A stretch of 64,000 bases of DNA from Volucribacter psittacicida (lineage in GTDB: Bacteria > Pseudomonadota > Gammaproteobacteria > Enterobacterales > Pasteurellaceae): NCBI RefSeq assembly GCF_004339025.1, contig NZ_SMFT01000002.1, positions 404,733-468,732 on the forward strand, given 5' to 3'. The notes beneath the pieces were generated by a model. That model saw only the letters and a list, made by a program, of their open reading frames with translations, did not search any database and was not told the DNA's origin. Both the position numbers and the translations under genes were made by a program. Below, piece after piece: positions 28,295 to 37,248 of this stretch. How positions within the stretch are numbered: position 1 is the stretch's first letter; every line of letters begins with the position of its first letter.

Positions 28295-29527
28295 TTAAAC
28301 AAACATTTGCTGTAATAAGGATTTTTTCTGTTTTTTCAGGTTATCTAACTTACGCTGATGAAGGGTAATTAGCTGATCGAGTTGGCTGAAAAAGTGGCCG
28401 ATTTTTTGTTGTTCAAAGATATTAGGTATTAAAAGATTAATAGTCATAAAATCACTAAAAGTAATATTTAATAACCCATCAGATCTTGCTCCTGAAGTTA
28501 TTTTCTTTACTAGCTCTTTATCTAATAGTTTTGTTGCAAATAAGTATTCAATAAAAATTGGACTATTTTTATCTTTCATTTTAAAACTATGGTATACACG
28601 AGGAACAAGGGCTTGTTCATAGTCCTTTAATACAAAGACTGTACCGTACTTTGCCAATTTTGAATTACCATGGTTATAAGATAATTCTCCTTTAGAGAGT
28701 AACGTATAGTTTTTTTGCTCTTTACCTGCAATGTTTCCAGAAAATCTATCTCTTTGATCTAGCCAGCCTTTAGAAGCAGAAATGGTTAAGGTAGGTAAAT
28801 CTGTAATTCCCCCATTTCCTTGTATTCTAATACTTATCTCCCCCAACCTCCGCTGTTCCCAAGCGTCAGTGAATTCTGGGAAGCGAATTTCAGGAAATTG
28901 GCTACCATTTTTAGGAAACATCTTTTGGAGTAAACTTTTTTTCAGTTTTTTGACGTTTTCTAACTTACGCTGATGAAGGGTAATAAGCTGATCGAGTTGG
29001 CTAAAAAAGTGACCGATTTTTTGTTGTTCGAGTAGAGTTGGAATAAATATTGGCATTTTCATCATTTGTTTCCCTGATATTTCAGCAAATGTAGAACCCG
29101 CTCCATTTATTTCACCATAACGTTTTAACTGAGGTGTTAAAGAAAAAATAAAGTAACTATCAAGTTGAGTTTTATTAGGAACTATAGATTGAAAACCTTG
29201 ATTGGTGCAACCTTCTTTAGCCAATATAGCTGTATTTCCTATACCTGCACGAGAAGTAAAAAGAATTGTTCCTACAGGCAATAAACGTGCAGAGCTTTTT
29301 TGCAATCCTAATAAAGTTATTTTCTTTTGGCTATTTGATATATAGATTTTACTTCCTATTTCTTGTGGAGAATACCAATTAATATTTCCATTCCAATATT
29401 CATCAACTGTTGTACTTGGAGTACCACCTCCAATAATATCTGCCACTTCCCCCAACCTCCGCTGTTCCCAAGCGTCATTAAAACCGGGAAATCTTAATTT
29501 AGGCACTTTTTGATTATTATTAGTCAT
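28295..29527 (-). CDS. hsdS: Type I restriction-modification specificity subunit HsdS (expressed copy)
   Basis: The 410-residue protein has two TRDs. Junction DAWEQRRLGE (about residue 18) leads into TRD-A (about 28-175), then EQQKIGHFFSQLDQLITLHQRK and a central helix. A second DAWEQRRLGE (about 221) leads into TRD-C (about 230-370), followed by a second copy of the junction and a distal helix ending at QQMFV. The duplicated junctions are near-identical in DNA (29445-29475 with 28836-28866; 28964-28996 with 28349-28381) and match the repeats at the silent cassettes. It overlaps rhuM by 8 bp. AAGGA precedes the ATG. The target sequence cannot be deduced. Confidence 0.95.
   Translation of the reverse strand: MTNNNQKVPKLRFPGFNDAWEQRRLGEVADIIGGGTPSTTVDEYWNGNINWYSPQEIGSKIYISNSQKKITLLGLQKSSARLLPVGTILFTSRAGIGNTAILAKEGCTNQGFQSIVPNKTQLDSYFIFSLTPQLKRYGEINGAGSTFAEISGKQMMKMPIFIPTLLEQQKIGHFFSQLDQLITLHQRKLENVKKLKKSLLQKMFPKNGSQFPEIRFPEFTDAWEQRRLGEISIRIQGNGGITDLPTLTISASKGWLDQRDRFSGNIAGKEQKNYTLLSKGELSYNHGNSKLAKYGTVFVLKDYEQALVPRVYHSFKMKDKNSPIFIEYLFATKLLDKELVKKITSGARSDGLLNITFSDFMTINLLIPNIFEQQKIGHFFSQLDQLITLHQRKLDNLKKQKKSLLQQMFV
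28349..28381 (-). repeat. hsdS junction repeat (LITLHQRK site), distal copy
   Basis: It matches 28964-28996 and 25508-25540 apart from one base in the first 33. It ends TRD-C. Confidence 0.75.
28836..28866 (-). repeat. hsdS junction repeat (DAWEQRRLGE site), before TRD-C
   Basis: This is one of four copies of the 31-bp junction in the locus (others 25989, 26056, 29445). It differs at two bases at the end adjoining TRD-C. Confidence 0.75.
28964..28996 (-). repeat. hsdS junction repeat (LITLHQRK site), after TRD-A
   Basis: Identical to 25508-25540 at the silent cassette; it marks one limit of the 514-bp identity block. Confidence 0.8.
29445..29475 (-). repeat. hsdS junction repeat (DAWEQRRLGE site), before TRD-A
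   Basis: Identical to 25989-26019. The identity block between hsdS and cassette A ends two bases beyond it, at 29477. Confidence 0.8.
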
Positions 29528-30533
29528 TTGATAATTCCTTTGTTTGGTGAATTAATTGATCAAAATCGGATTTAATCGGTTGAATTTTATTAAATTGCTG
29601 ATATTCATCAAGGGCTTTTTGTTTTGCCATTTTTTGGCTTATTTTGCCTTTATCGGATAAGATTTGGTAGCGGTTAAATTGTAAAAAGGCATCAATACTT
29701 TCTGCAAAATCTTGCATTGAAAGCAAATTTTCTTCCTCTAATAATCGTTCCACATAGTCAAAATAGGCGGAAATACTGCGTTCCAGTCGGCGTATTTCCT
29801 CGGTGGATAAATAATTTTTCGCTACAGTAACATCTGAGGATAAAACCCGTCCGTCAGGGGCATTTTTCCAACTGGTTAAGCCCATATTGGGTTGATCTTT
29901 GTCCGCTTTTTGATACACAATTTCAGCAGCGGTTTTGCCTGTAATGGCATAATGAAATTTATTTTGTACGCTGGCATAAAATTGGCGTGTAATTTCTGCA
30001 TTTTTATCGTAATCGTAGGAAATTTCGGCAAAAATATCGGTAATTTGTTGCCAAACTCGTCGTTCGCTGGCTCGGATACTGCGAACGGTTTCCACCAATT
30101 CACGGAAATAATCCTTTCCGAAAACCCTTTCGCCTTGTTTCATTCGCTCAACATCAATTTTAAAGCCTTTTTTAATGTATTCTTTTAAAATATCGGTCGC
30201 CCAAATACGGAATTTGGTGGCTTTTTGCGAATTCACTCGATAGCCCACAGAAATAATGGCATCAAGATTGTAATACTTTACGGCTTTGGTTTGAGTTTTT
30301 CCGATCATTGCACCGTGTTGAGTGGTATGTGCAATTTCTGCAACAACCACTTTTTCATCTAACTCTTGGGTGTCAAAGATATTTTTAAGATGCCTTGAAA
30401 TAGAAGTTCTATCCACATCAAAAAGCTGAGCAATGGCTTTTTGCGTTGCCCAAATGGTTTCTTCTTTGGCAAGTACTTCAATGGGGCTGTCATCGCCATA
30501 GAGTAAAAATTGGATTTCATTATGCTTTGCCAT
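29520..30533 (-). CDS. RhuM-family protein encoded inside the restriction operon
   Basis: The 337-residue protein matches the virulence RhuM family: an N-terminal DNA-binding-like region (EETIWATQKAIAQLFDVDRTSISRHLKNIF), the YNLDAIISVGYRVNS block near residue 90 and a helical C-terminus. RhuM was named from Salmonella pathogenicity island 3; its biochemical function is unknown. Genes of this type are often found beside type I restriction genes. A perfect AGGAGG site precedes the ATG. It sits 9 bp after hsdR and overlaps hsdS by 8 bp, so it is fully operonic. Confidence 0.88.
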   Translation of the reverse strand: MAKHNEIQFLLYGDDSPIEVLAKEETIWATQKAIAQLFDVDRTSISRHLKNIFDTQELDEKVVVAEIAHTTQHGAMIGKTQTKAVKYYNLDAIISVGYRVNSQKATKFRIWATDILKEYIKKGFKIDVERMKQGERVFGKDYFRELVETVRSIRASERRVWQQITDIFAEISYDYDKNAEITRQFYASVQNKFHYAITGKTAAEIVYQKADKDQPNMGLTSWKNAPDGRVLSSDVTVAKNYLSTEEIRRLERSISAYFDYVERLLEEENLLSMQDFAESIDAFLQFNRYQILSDKGKISQKMAKQKALDEYQQFNKIQPIKSDFDQLIHQTKELSND

Positions 30534-30542
30534 TGATGCCTC

Positions 30543-33500
30543 CTAATATTGGGTGAGTTTATCCGCTAATTGCCCAATAGCGTTGCGTAATGCAGTGCGG
30601 TATTTGATTTTACTAAGGGCTTGGACTTCGCTATCCGTTGCTAAAACTTGATAATGTTCAACCCCTTGATTAATTATCTTGGTAACTGCTTTGGTGTCGT
30701 CCAAATCCTGCTGCCCATATTGATGATGAGCAAATAATTGGCGTAACCCAGCGCTACTCACAATATCAGTAATGCCCCAATGATTGCGAAAATCGAGTAA
30801 TTGCCGATCAAGAGTAATAGTACTTGCCTGCTCCAATACTTGATTTAATTCGCCGTCTTTTAAGCGATAGTTGCCCTCAAAAGGTTCAGTTGGGTATTCT
30901 TTGTTAATAATGGCTTGGGTAGCTTGGCGAATTTTTTGTGCATAGGCTAAATCCTCTAAGCCGTTGGCAAATTGTTCAATATTAGCTTTGGTTTGTGCCA
31001 CTTGTTCGCTTTGTTGTTGATGGACTTGGTTAATTAATTGCTCAAGCAGTTCTGTGAGGTAATCGTAATTGACTCTGACATCTTTCACATGCGACATTCT
31101 TAGCTCAATTTCGGCTACGGGAATGTGTTTGATTTTGGCTAGATGTTGCTTTAATTCTCCTGCTAACACTGTCGTCAAGTTTCTTTCTTGCGCCTCTGTC
31201 ATGCCTAATTGTTCAATCAAAGCATCAGGGTTATCGTAATCAAAGCCTTCAATATATTCCCCAATTTGCTCTGGGCTATATTGTTTTAATTTAGCGATAT
31301 GAATATTGTATTGACGCAGTTCCTCTAAGAACGTTTCCTTTTGATTTTCACTTTTTGGCAATTCCATAAAAGGCTCTTGCTCGCTGTTTTTGCTTAACTC
31401 TGCCAAGGTTTCCACAATCTTTTTGGTTTCGGCTAAGACTTCATTAAAAGGTTTTGCCAAAATACCGTCTTTCTGGTTAGTGCGTTTACGCTCTTCATCG
31501 GAAAGATGAGCGGAATTTTTATTGGCATAAATGGCAAGGGCTTCATTCATCAAGCGTTCGTTTTGTACTGGCCAACGGTAATTGATAATTTGTCCAAAGG
31601 GTTTTTCTTGCATATCGGCGATACGATTGGTGCGTGAATAGGCTTGAATTAAGCCTGCACCTTTTAAAATACGATCCACATAAAGGGTATTGAGTTCAGG
31701 GGCATCAAAGCCTGTCAATAGTTGATCCACCACTATCACTAAATCAAGGTAGTTTTTATCTACACAGGTTTTATTTAAGCGACTCATCACATCTTGCGTA
31801 TATTCCGAAACGCTGTCTAAGCCAAATTTGGTATTAAATTGTTGATTATAATGATCGATGGCACGATGTAAGGCTTGGTTGCTTTGGGTCATACTGTTGT
31901 TATTGCTGGTATTTAAACTAAAAGTAATGGCGACTTTTAACGTAAATTTTCCCAATTCCGACCGCACTTTATTGACTCGTACAAACTCATCAAAATAACG
32001 CATAGCCAAAGGCGTACTTGCTCCGCCACCGCTGACGTGAGTGGTTAATAAGGCGTTATATTTGCCATCATTGGAACGGTTACGCCAATTTTGAAAAATA
32101 TCCTCCACTACTTTTTCTACGTGTTCAGGGGTTTCATCGTAAAAATTAGGGTGTAAACTGCGTTCAATTTTTTCCCCTTTGCTGATTTTGCGATTGCCCT
32201 CGCTTTTGCCAAATAAATCCGCTTGCTCAAATTCCTCTTGGCGAATGGCTTCTAGCTCTTGTTCAATTTTTTCATCGTTCCAATCAGGCTGTTCTTGCTT
32301 TAACAAGGCGCGCATATCTACGGTGCTTTTAAAATCCACTTTAAAGCCCAATACATTGCGATCGGCAATGGCTTCTCGAATGGTGTAGGCGTGTAATAGC
32401 TCGCCAAAAATATCTTCAGTGCGTAATCCTTTGGTGGTGTTGTCAAACATTGGCGTACCTGTGTAGCCTATCCAAACGGATTTTTTAAAGGCTGCCTGAA
32501 TAAGTTCAAAGCCCTCACCAGCGGTAGAACGGTGGGCTTCGTCCACCACAAACACAATGCGTTTATCAGGGGCAACAAATCCTTTGGATTTCACCAATTT
32601 CAATAATTTTTGCACACTGGTAACAATAATATTGTTGCTTTTTTCCTTGAGTTTTTTGCGTAAATCTCGAGTATTGTTAGTATTTTGTACCGATCCCCAA
32701 TTATCTTCATTATTATCGGGGTCATAGGCTTGATAATTTTCAAAAGTTTGTTTGGTTAGGGCAATGCGATCCACCACAAACACCACTTTATCCACGTTTG
32801 GCAAACGGCTTGCCAGCCAAGCGGTTTTAAAACTGGTAATGGTTTTACCGCTACCTGTGGTATGCCAAATATAGCCGAGCTTTTTATTGCTAAATTCAAA
32901 ATCCCAAGGTTTCAGTTTATCTAATACCGCTTGGGTGGCATAAACCTGATAAGGACGCATCACTTTGAGCATTTGTTTGTTTTTTGTGCCGTCCAAAATC
33001 ATATAATTGGTTGCCATTTGATGCGCCATAGGAATACTCAGCATTGAATTCGCAAACTCTTTCCAATGACGAACAACGGTATTATCGTTTTTGCGTTGCC
33101 AATTAAAGGCAAAATCTTTGTTAAATTTATCGGCGGTGGTATTTGCCATATATTTCACATTATTTGGTGCAACCGCCACTAAAATTTGTACCGTAGAAAA
33201 AATATCACGATATTGATTTTCTAACGCGTATTGGTGCATTTGGTTAAGTGCATCATTCACATCAACGGTATCTTTTTTCGCTTCAATCTGAATAATTGGC
33301 AAGCCATTGATTAATAAGGTAATGTCAAAACGTCTGTTTTGCTTACCTGCTATCGTTGCGGGGCGTTCAATTTGATTAACAATTTGATAAACCGTATCGC
33401 CTGCACCAATTTGTTTTTGATCGAATACCGTTAGAAATACATGGCGACCATCTTCTAAATCCACTGCAACCTGTGAAATGCCATTTAAACCGTATAAAAA

Positions 33501-33779
33501 TTGCCCAGCTTGGTAAGGGGTGCGTAAATTGCAAATTTGCGTTTTGACTTGTTCAAATTCATGTACACTCAATGGGTGATGAAGAATATTTTGATTTAAA
33601 CGTTCTAGAATTTGTTTAAAGTTCTGCCAAAGTTGCTCGGTGGTTTTGATTTCTGATTTATATTCCCAGAGTTGTTCTGTTAAAAAATAGCTTGGAGTCG
33701 GCTCTGCTACGCTATTCGTTGCGATTTTTCCTGTGCTTAAGTAACTGATTAATTGTGTTTCAAATTCAAATTCTGTCAT
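30543..33779 (-). CDS. hsdR: Type I restriction endonuclease subunit HsdR
   Basis: The 1078-residue protein has an N-terminal nuclease domain with the PD-(D/E)xK residues (D152 in FDITL; E166 and K168 in IEAKK), then an SF2 translocase with Walker A TTGSGKT (about 307) and DEAH (about 413), TGTPMF (motif III), motif VI QAYSRTNR and a helical C-terminal domain for binding HsdM. All catalytic parts look intact. It overlaps the upstream HsdS-like gene by 4 bp (ATGA). One uptake word lies inside (31961-31969), suggesting that the gene has been in this family for some time. Confidence 0.96.
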   Translation of the reverse strand: MTEFEFETQLISYLSTGKIATNSVAEPTPSYFLTEQLWEYKSEIKTTEQLWQNFKQILERLNQNILHHPLSVHEFEQVKTQICNLRTPYQAGQFLYGLNGISQVAVDLEDGRHVFLTVFDQKQIGAGDTVYQIVNQIERPATIAGKQNRRFDITLLINGLPIIQIEAKKDTVDVNDALNQMHQYALENQYRDIFSTVQILVAVAPNNVKYMANTTADKFNKDFAFNWQRKNDNTVVRHWKEFANSMLSIPMAHQMATNYMILDGTKNKQMLKVMRPYQVYATQAVLDKLKPWDFEFSNKKLGYIWHTTGSGKTITSFKTAWLASRLPNVDKVVFVVDRIALTKQTFENYQAYDPDNNEDNWGSVQNTNNTRDLRKKLKEKSNNIIVTSVQKLLKLVKSKGFVAPDKRIVFVVDEAHRSTAGEGFELIQAAFKKSVWIGYTGTPMFDNTTKGLRTEDIFGELLHAYTIREAIADRNVLGFKVDFKSTVDMRALLKQEQPDWNDEKIEQELEAIRQEEFEQADLFGKSEGNRKISKGEKIERSLHPNFYDETPEHVEKVVEDIFQNWRNRSNDGKYNALLTTHVSGGGASTPLAMRYFDEFVRVNKVRSELGKFTLKVAITFSLNTSNNNSMTQSNQALHRAIDHYNQQFNTKFGLDSVSEYTQDVMSRLNKTCVDKNYLDLVIVVDQLLTGFDAPELNTLYVDRILKGAGLIQAYSRTNRIADMQEKPFGQIINYRWPVQNERLMNEALAIYANKNSAHLSDEERKRTNQKDGILAKPFNEVLAETKKIVETLAELSKNSEQEPFMELPKSENQKETFLEELRQYNIHIAKLKQYSPEQIGEYIEGFDYDNPDALIEQLGMTEAQERNLTTVLAGELKQHLAKIKHIPVAEIELRMSHVKDVRVNYDYLTELLEQLINQVHQQQSEQVAQTKANIEQFANGLEDLAYAQKIRQATQAIINKEYPTEPFEGNYRLKDGELNQVLEQASTITLDRQLLDFRNHWGITDIVSSAGLRQLFAHHQYGQQDLDDTKAVTKIINQGVEHYQVLATDSEVQALSKIKYRTALRNAIGQLADKLTQY
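31961..31969 (-). other. DNA uptake sequence inside hsdR
   Basis: The exact 9-mer (as ACCGCACTT) lies within the coding sequence of the accessory island. Confidence 0.7.
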
Positions 33780-34336
33780 TGTTTTACTCCTTTTAATTGA
33801 TTAAGTATGATGGTGGTTTGTAATTTGGCGACTCGCTGTTGCAAGGCTTGAATCCGTAATTGCTTAAAATAGATCTCGCCCATTAATTGCTGTTTTTCTA
33901 AGGGGGGTAAAGGGGGAAGTTCTAGTTCTTTAAGCTGTTTGAGCGTATATTTTTGTACACTTGAACCTTGTAAATTCATTTGTAATTGACGGCGAATATT
34001 GGCATCTTCATTGAGTAAAAAAATCAAATATTTGCCATTAATTGGAGAGGAAGGGATTAATTTTACATAGTTTTGTGTCAATAAATAACCTTGATGTCTG
34101 GCTCGCACTTGGCTTGCTCGCCCAGAAATTAAACTGAATACAATATCGTCCGTTTGGACAGTGATGAGTTTATCAAAGGTTCGTACCCGCTTACCTTGAT
34201 AATCCTGCCCCATATCAATCAAATCATTTTCCAATTCTGCTTGCCCATAATAACAATAGTATGGGGCGTGAATATCAGTGCTTTCTTGAATACGGAATTG
34301 GGGAGAGCCGCTGTAAAATTCAATTAATTTTCTCAT
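33776..34336 (-). CDS. Short HsdS-like protein with a single recognition domain
   Basis: The 186-residue protein (ATG 34336; a GTG at 34363 also opens the frame) looks like half of an HsdS: an N-terminal TRD-like region (KLIEFYSGSPQFRIQES, …TVQTDDIVFSLISGRASQV…) and a C-terminal LPPLPPLEKQQLMGEIYFK block with a coiled helix. It lacks the DAWEQRRLGE and LITLHQRK junctions of the shuffling hsdS, so it is a separate lineage. It is the first gene of the operon and is coupled to hsdR by a 4-bp overlap. It could dimerise as a half-S subunit, modulate the complex, or be a leftover; this is not decidable here. Confidence 0.75.
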   Translation of the reverse strand: MRKLIEFYSGSPQFRIQESTDIHAPYYCYYGQAELENDLIDMGQDYQGKRVRTFDKLITVQTDDIVFSLISGRASQVRARHQGYLLTQNYVKLIPSSPINGKYLIFLLNEDANIRRQLQMNLQGSSVQKYTLKQLKELELPPLPPLEKQQLMGEIYFKQLRIQALQQRVAKLQTTIILNQLKGVKQ

Positions 34337-34409
34337 AATAAAATTGTGCCTTATTGAAATCACAATTTGAATTTTATATGAAATTTATTGTAAAGCAAGC
34401 GTTTTTTAT

Positions 34410-34515
34410 TATAGTCGTTTCAATTTAAAAGAAGACAAGGCGGTACATCGAAGACAGTACAAGTAGTATGGCGAGGCGTGCCAACGCTGTATTATTTTAA
34501 AGTGAGGCGACGATA
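34410..34515 (+). repeat. Correia-like intergenic element, copy R4 (full length)
   Basis: It starts TATAGTCGTTTCAATTTAAA and ends GCGACGATA. The interior has the shared words GACAAGGCGG, GAAGACAGTACAAG and TGGCGAGGCGTGCCAACGC. It lies between the hsd operon start and the plsB terminator, at the right border of the island. Confidence 0.85.
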
Positions 34516-34524
34516 ACCATAAAA

Positions 34525-34555
34525 AAACGGCAAAACAAAATGCTTTACCGTTTCT
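34525..34555 (-). terminator. Terminator after plsB
   Basis: The arms AAACGGCAAA and TTTACCGTTT (34525-34534, 34544-34553, one mismatch) are followed on the minus strand by a T run. It sits about 30 bp after the plsB stop. Confidence 0.7.
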
Positions 34556-34581
34556 TAATCATAGCCGTTTTATATCCTAAA

Positions 34582-37005
34582 TCACTCCCCTTTTTCCACC
34601 GCACTTTGAATGGTTAAAATCACCTCAGGGGAGATCATTTTGCTTAATATATTGGCGATGTCATCGACTTTCTGTACGACAGCGTATCCATTTTGATCAA
34701 TGTATTCATTGGCTTTTAGGCTGGCAATAAAGGCAGAAAAAACCGCTTTATCAAAAAATTCAGGAGCGTTAATGCCATGTAATACCGATAAGCGTTGTGC
34801 AATGGATTGGCTTTCTTTTTCAAGACTTGCACGACTAATATGCGGATCCGCTTGCAATAGGCTTAGGGTAATATAATAGCGTTGTAAAATTTCACGCACA
34901 CCTGCTGACCAAAGTTGCAAGGTTCTCACTTTAGCTTTATTCAGGCTTAATAATTTGTCATTCTCTTTAATTAGCTGTTGACGTTGTAATTCATTGATAA
35001 TCTGATCAATATATTGATTTAACTGATCCTGCGGTAAGTGCATAAATAATTCATTTTGTAAGAATGGATAAATTTTATGTACCGCTTCTAAAACCAGTGG
35101 TTTTTGAATGGCTTCATAATGTAGCACAATACTGGCGACCAAGGCTGGCAATACAAACAAATGCTGAATGTTGTTGCGATAATAGGTCATTAATACCGCG
35201 GAATTACGCTCTAAGCGTACAATTTCGCCAAAATTATCTTTTTCTATTAACACTCCTACACGATCAAGCCCTAACACGTGATCTAGCATTTGTTGTGGGG
35301 TTTCATTAGGAATAATCACATCCGCAGAATAAGGCACATTTTGTAAAAATTGTTGATAACTATCAAGCTGCTCTAATAACTGTTCCTGTGATAATGCCCG
35401 TTGGCGAGAAGAAAGCAACGCTGTTCCTGTGAGGTTCATAGCATTAACCGCTGCCGCATTATTAATATGGATCATCACTTGATTTGCCACGGAATCTACT
35501 GCTTGAGCAAACCAAGCTGGGCGTTCTTCCGTTTGTTGTGCTTCTTTCCATTCAGGATAATGCTGATTGAGGTAATTATTAAGTTGAATAGGCTCGCCAA
35601 AATTCACATAGCCTTTGCCTAAATTACGCAATTTTTTGATAACCCGTAATACCAAGCCTGCGTTTTCTTTCTCTTTCGCTGCCCCTCGCAATTCTTTGGC
35701 GTAAGTATCCACTTCAAGGACGTGTTCATAACCAATATAAACGGGCACAATAGAAATGGGGCGTGTTTGCCCTTGTTGTAAAGCCTGCAAGGTCATTGAC
35801 ATCATACCCGTTTTAGGGGCAAGTAAACGCCCTGTGCGTGAACGTCCTCCCTCAATAAAATATTCCACCGAATAACCACGATGAAATAATTCGGCGAGGT
35901 ATTCACGAAAAATGGTGGCATATAAGCGGTTGCCTTTAAAACTGCGGCGAATAAAAAATGCGCCCCCGCGTCTAAACATGCCGCCTACTGGCCAGAAATT
36001 CAGGTTAATCCCTGCGGCAATATGGGGTGGGAATAAGCCTTGATGATATAACACATAGGATAATAATAGGTAATCAATATGACTACGATGACAAGGCACA
36101 TAAACAATCTCGTGTCCCTCGAGGGCAAGTTTGCGTACACGATCGGCGTGTTCTACCGAAATACCTTGATAAAGTTTATTCCAAAGCCAGCCTAAAAAAC
36201 GATCTGCCATACGCAAGCCTTCATAGCTTACATTTGCAGCAATTTCATTTAGGATTTTTTTTGCCTCTTGGGTGGCTTTTTCTGGCGTTATTTTTTTATT
36301 TTGTGCTTCATCAGCAATGGCAGCAAGAATAGTTGGCGATTGCAATAATTTATTAAACATTGCCTCACGATTAGGCAAACGAGGACCGGTGGCTGAAATC
36401 CGTTGTTTAGAGAAATGAATTCGTGCCACCCTTGCTAATTTTTGTGCGATCTTTTTATCTGCACCATATTTATTTACCATATAACGCAGAGAAACCGCTT
36501 GCGAAAAACGCACAAAGGTATCGCTTCTAAACCAAGCAATAGAAATCAGCTTGCGAATACCACTCACTAATCGTAAATCAGGTAAACCTGTTTGTTGTTC
36601 ATGCCCTGGGGCTCGTCCCCATAATACTGAGGCTGGAATAAGCTGAACATCTAATTGGGTTGAATGATGATGTAATTCTAAATAGCGATAAAATACCTGT
36701 TCCGTTTCTTTTTTTGCCCCTTTAGAGCGAAAAATGCGGCGACCTTCATCAAGAAAAACAAAGCGAGGTAAGCTCACGCCATTAATTTCATTATTTTCTA
36801 AAGGATCAGGTAAGCCAACATTGAGGCAGTTTTTGCGGAAAATTAAGAGATCGGTTTGAGAGGTATAGGGTAAAACATAAACAAAGGGTTGGGAAATATC
36901 TAAACCCAGTTCTTCAATGGGCGAATTAGGAATAGGGTTATTTTTGACTAATAATGTTAATGGAAAATCTAATATTTTCCGATAAAGATTCAAACATACA
37001 GACAT
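34582..37005 (-). CDS. plsB: Glycerol-3-phosphate 1-O-acyltransferase
   Basis: From ATG 37005 the protein is 807 residues, the same as E. coli PlsB. It shows the acyltransferase blocks [18 protein letters not shown] (with the HxxxxD catalytic pair), [23 protein letters not shown] and a conserved proline block ([11 protein letters not shown]). It makes lysophosphatidate from sn-glycerol 3-phosphate at the inner membrane. An ATG at 37017 is also possible. It is divergent from lexA, the gene order known in H. influenzae. Confidence 0.96.
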   Translation of the reverse strand: MSVCLNLYRKILDFPLTLLVKNNPIPNSPIEELGLDISQPFVYVLPYTSQTDLLIFRKNCLNVGLPDPLENNEINGVSLPRFVFLDEGRRIFRSKGAKKETEQVFYRYLELHHHSTQLDVQLIPASVLWGRAPGHEQQTGLPDLRLVSGIRKLISIAWFRSDTFVRFSQAVSLRYMVNKYGADKKIAQKLARVARIHFSKQRISATGPRLPNREAMFNKLLQSPTILAAIADEAQNKKITPEKATQEAKKILNEIAANVSYEGLRMADRFLGWLWNKLYQGISVEHADRVRKLALEGHEIVYVPCHRSHIDYLLLSYVLYHQGLFPPHIAAGINLNFWPVGGMFRRGGAFFIRRSFKGNRLYATIFREYLAELFHRGYSVEYFIEGGRSRTGRLLAPKTGMMSMTLQALQQGQTRPISIVPVYIGYEHVLEVDTYAKELRGAAKEKENAGLVLRVIKKLRNLGKGYVNFGEPIQLNNYLNQHYPEWKEAQQTEERPAWFAQAVDSVANQVMIHINNAAAVNAMNLTGTALLSSRQRALSQEQLLEQLDSYQQFLQNVPYSADVIIPNETPQQMLDHVLGLDRVGVLIEKDNFGEIVRLERNSAVLMTYYRNNIQHLFVLPALVASIVLHYEAIQKPLVLEAVHKIYPFLQNELFMHLPQDQLNQYIDQIINELQRQQLIKENDKLLSLNKAKVRTLQLWSAGVREILQRYYITLSLLQADPHISRASLEKESQSIAQRLSVLHGINAPEFFDKAVFSAFIASLKANEYIDQNGYAVVQKVDDIANILSKMISPEVILTIQSAVEKGE

Positions 37006-37178
37006 AATAATATCCATTACTGTTTCATTAAAAACGAAATACGATAAATCAAATATTTCAATGATCGCTAGACATAAAATGGCGGTAGTCTAGCATAAAA
37101 CGAAGCATTAAGCAGAATACAAATATCAGGAATTCAGGCTTAAATCACATTTTATTGATAAAAATCCATAATTAATGA

Positions 37179-37235
37179 TTGCAATACAGTGTTTTTACTG
37201 TATATTATGACAGATAAAAATGTATAAAAAGACAG
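37179..37235 (+). promoter_or_regulatory. lexA promoter with one consensus and one degenerate LexA box
   Basis: TTGCAA (37179-37184) and TATATT (37201-37206) form a promoter with 16-bp spacing. CTG-N10-CAG at 37198-37213 overlaps the -10. A second site, ATG-N10-CAG at 37220-37235, differs at one base. Two boxes upstream of lexA are the usual autoregulatory arrangement. Confidence 0.8.
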
Positions 37236-37248
37236 TTAAGGAGTGATT

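Noticed and set aside
24366..34363. Prophage or integrative conjugative element
   Set aside because: Apart from the recombinase there are no phage structural, replication or conjugation genes.
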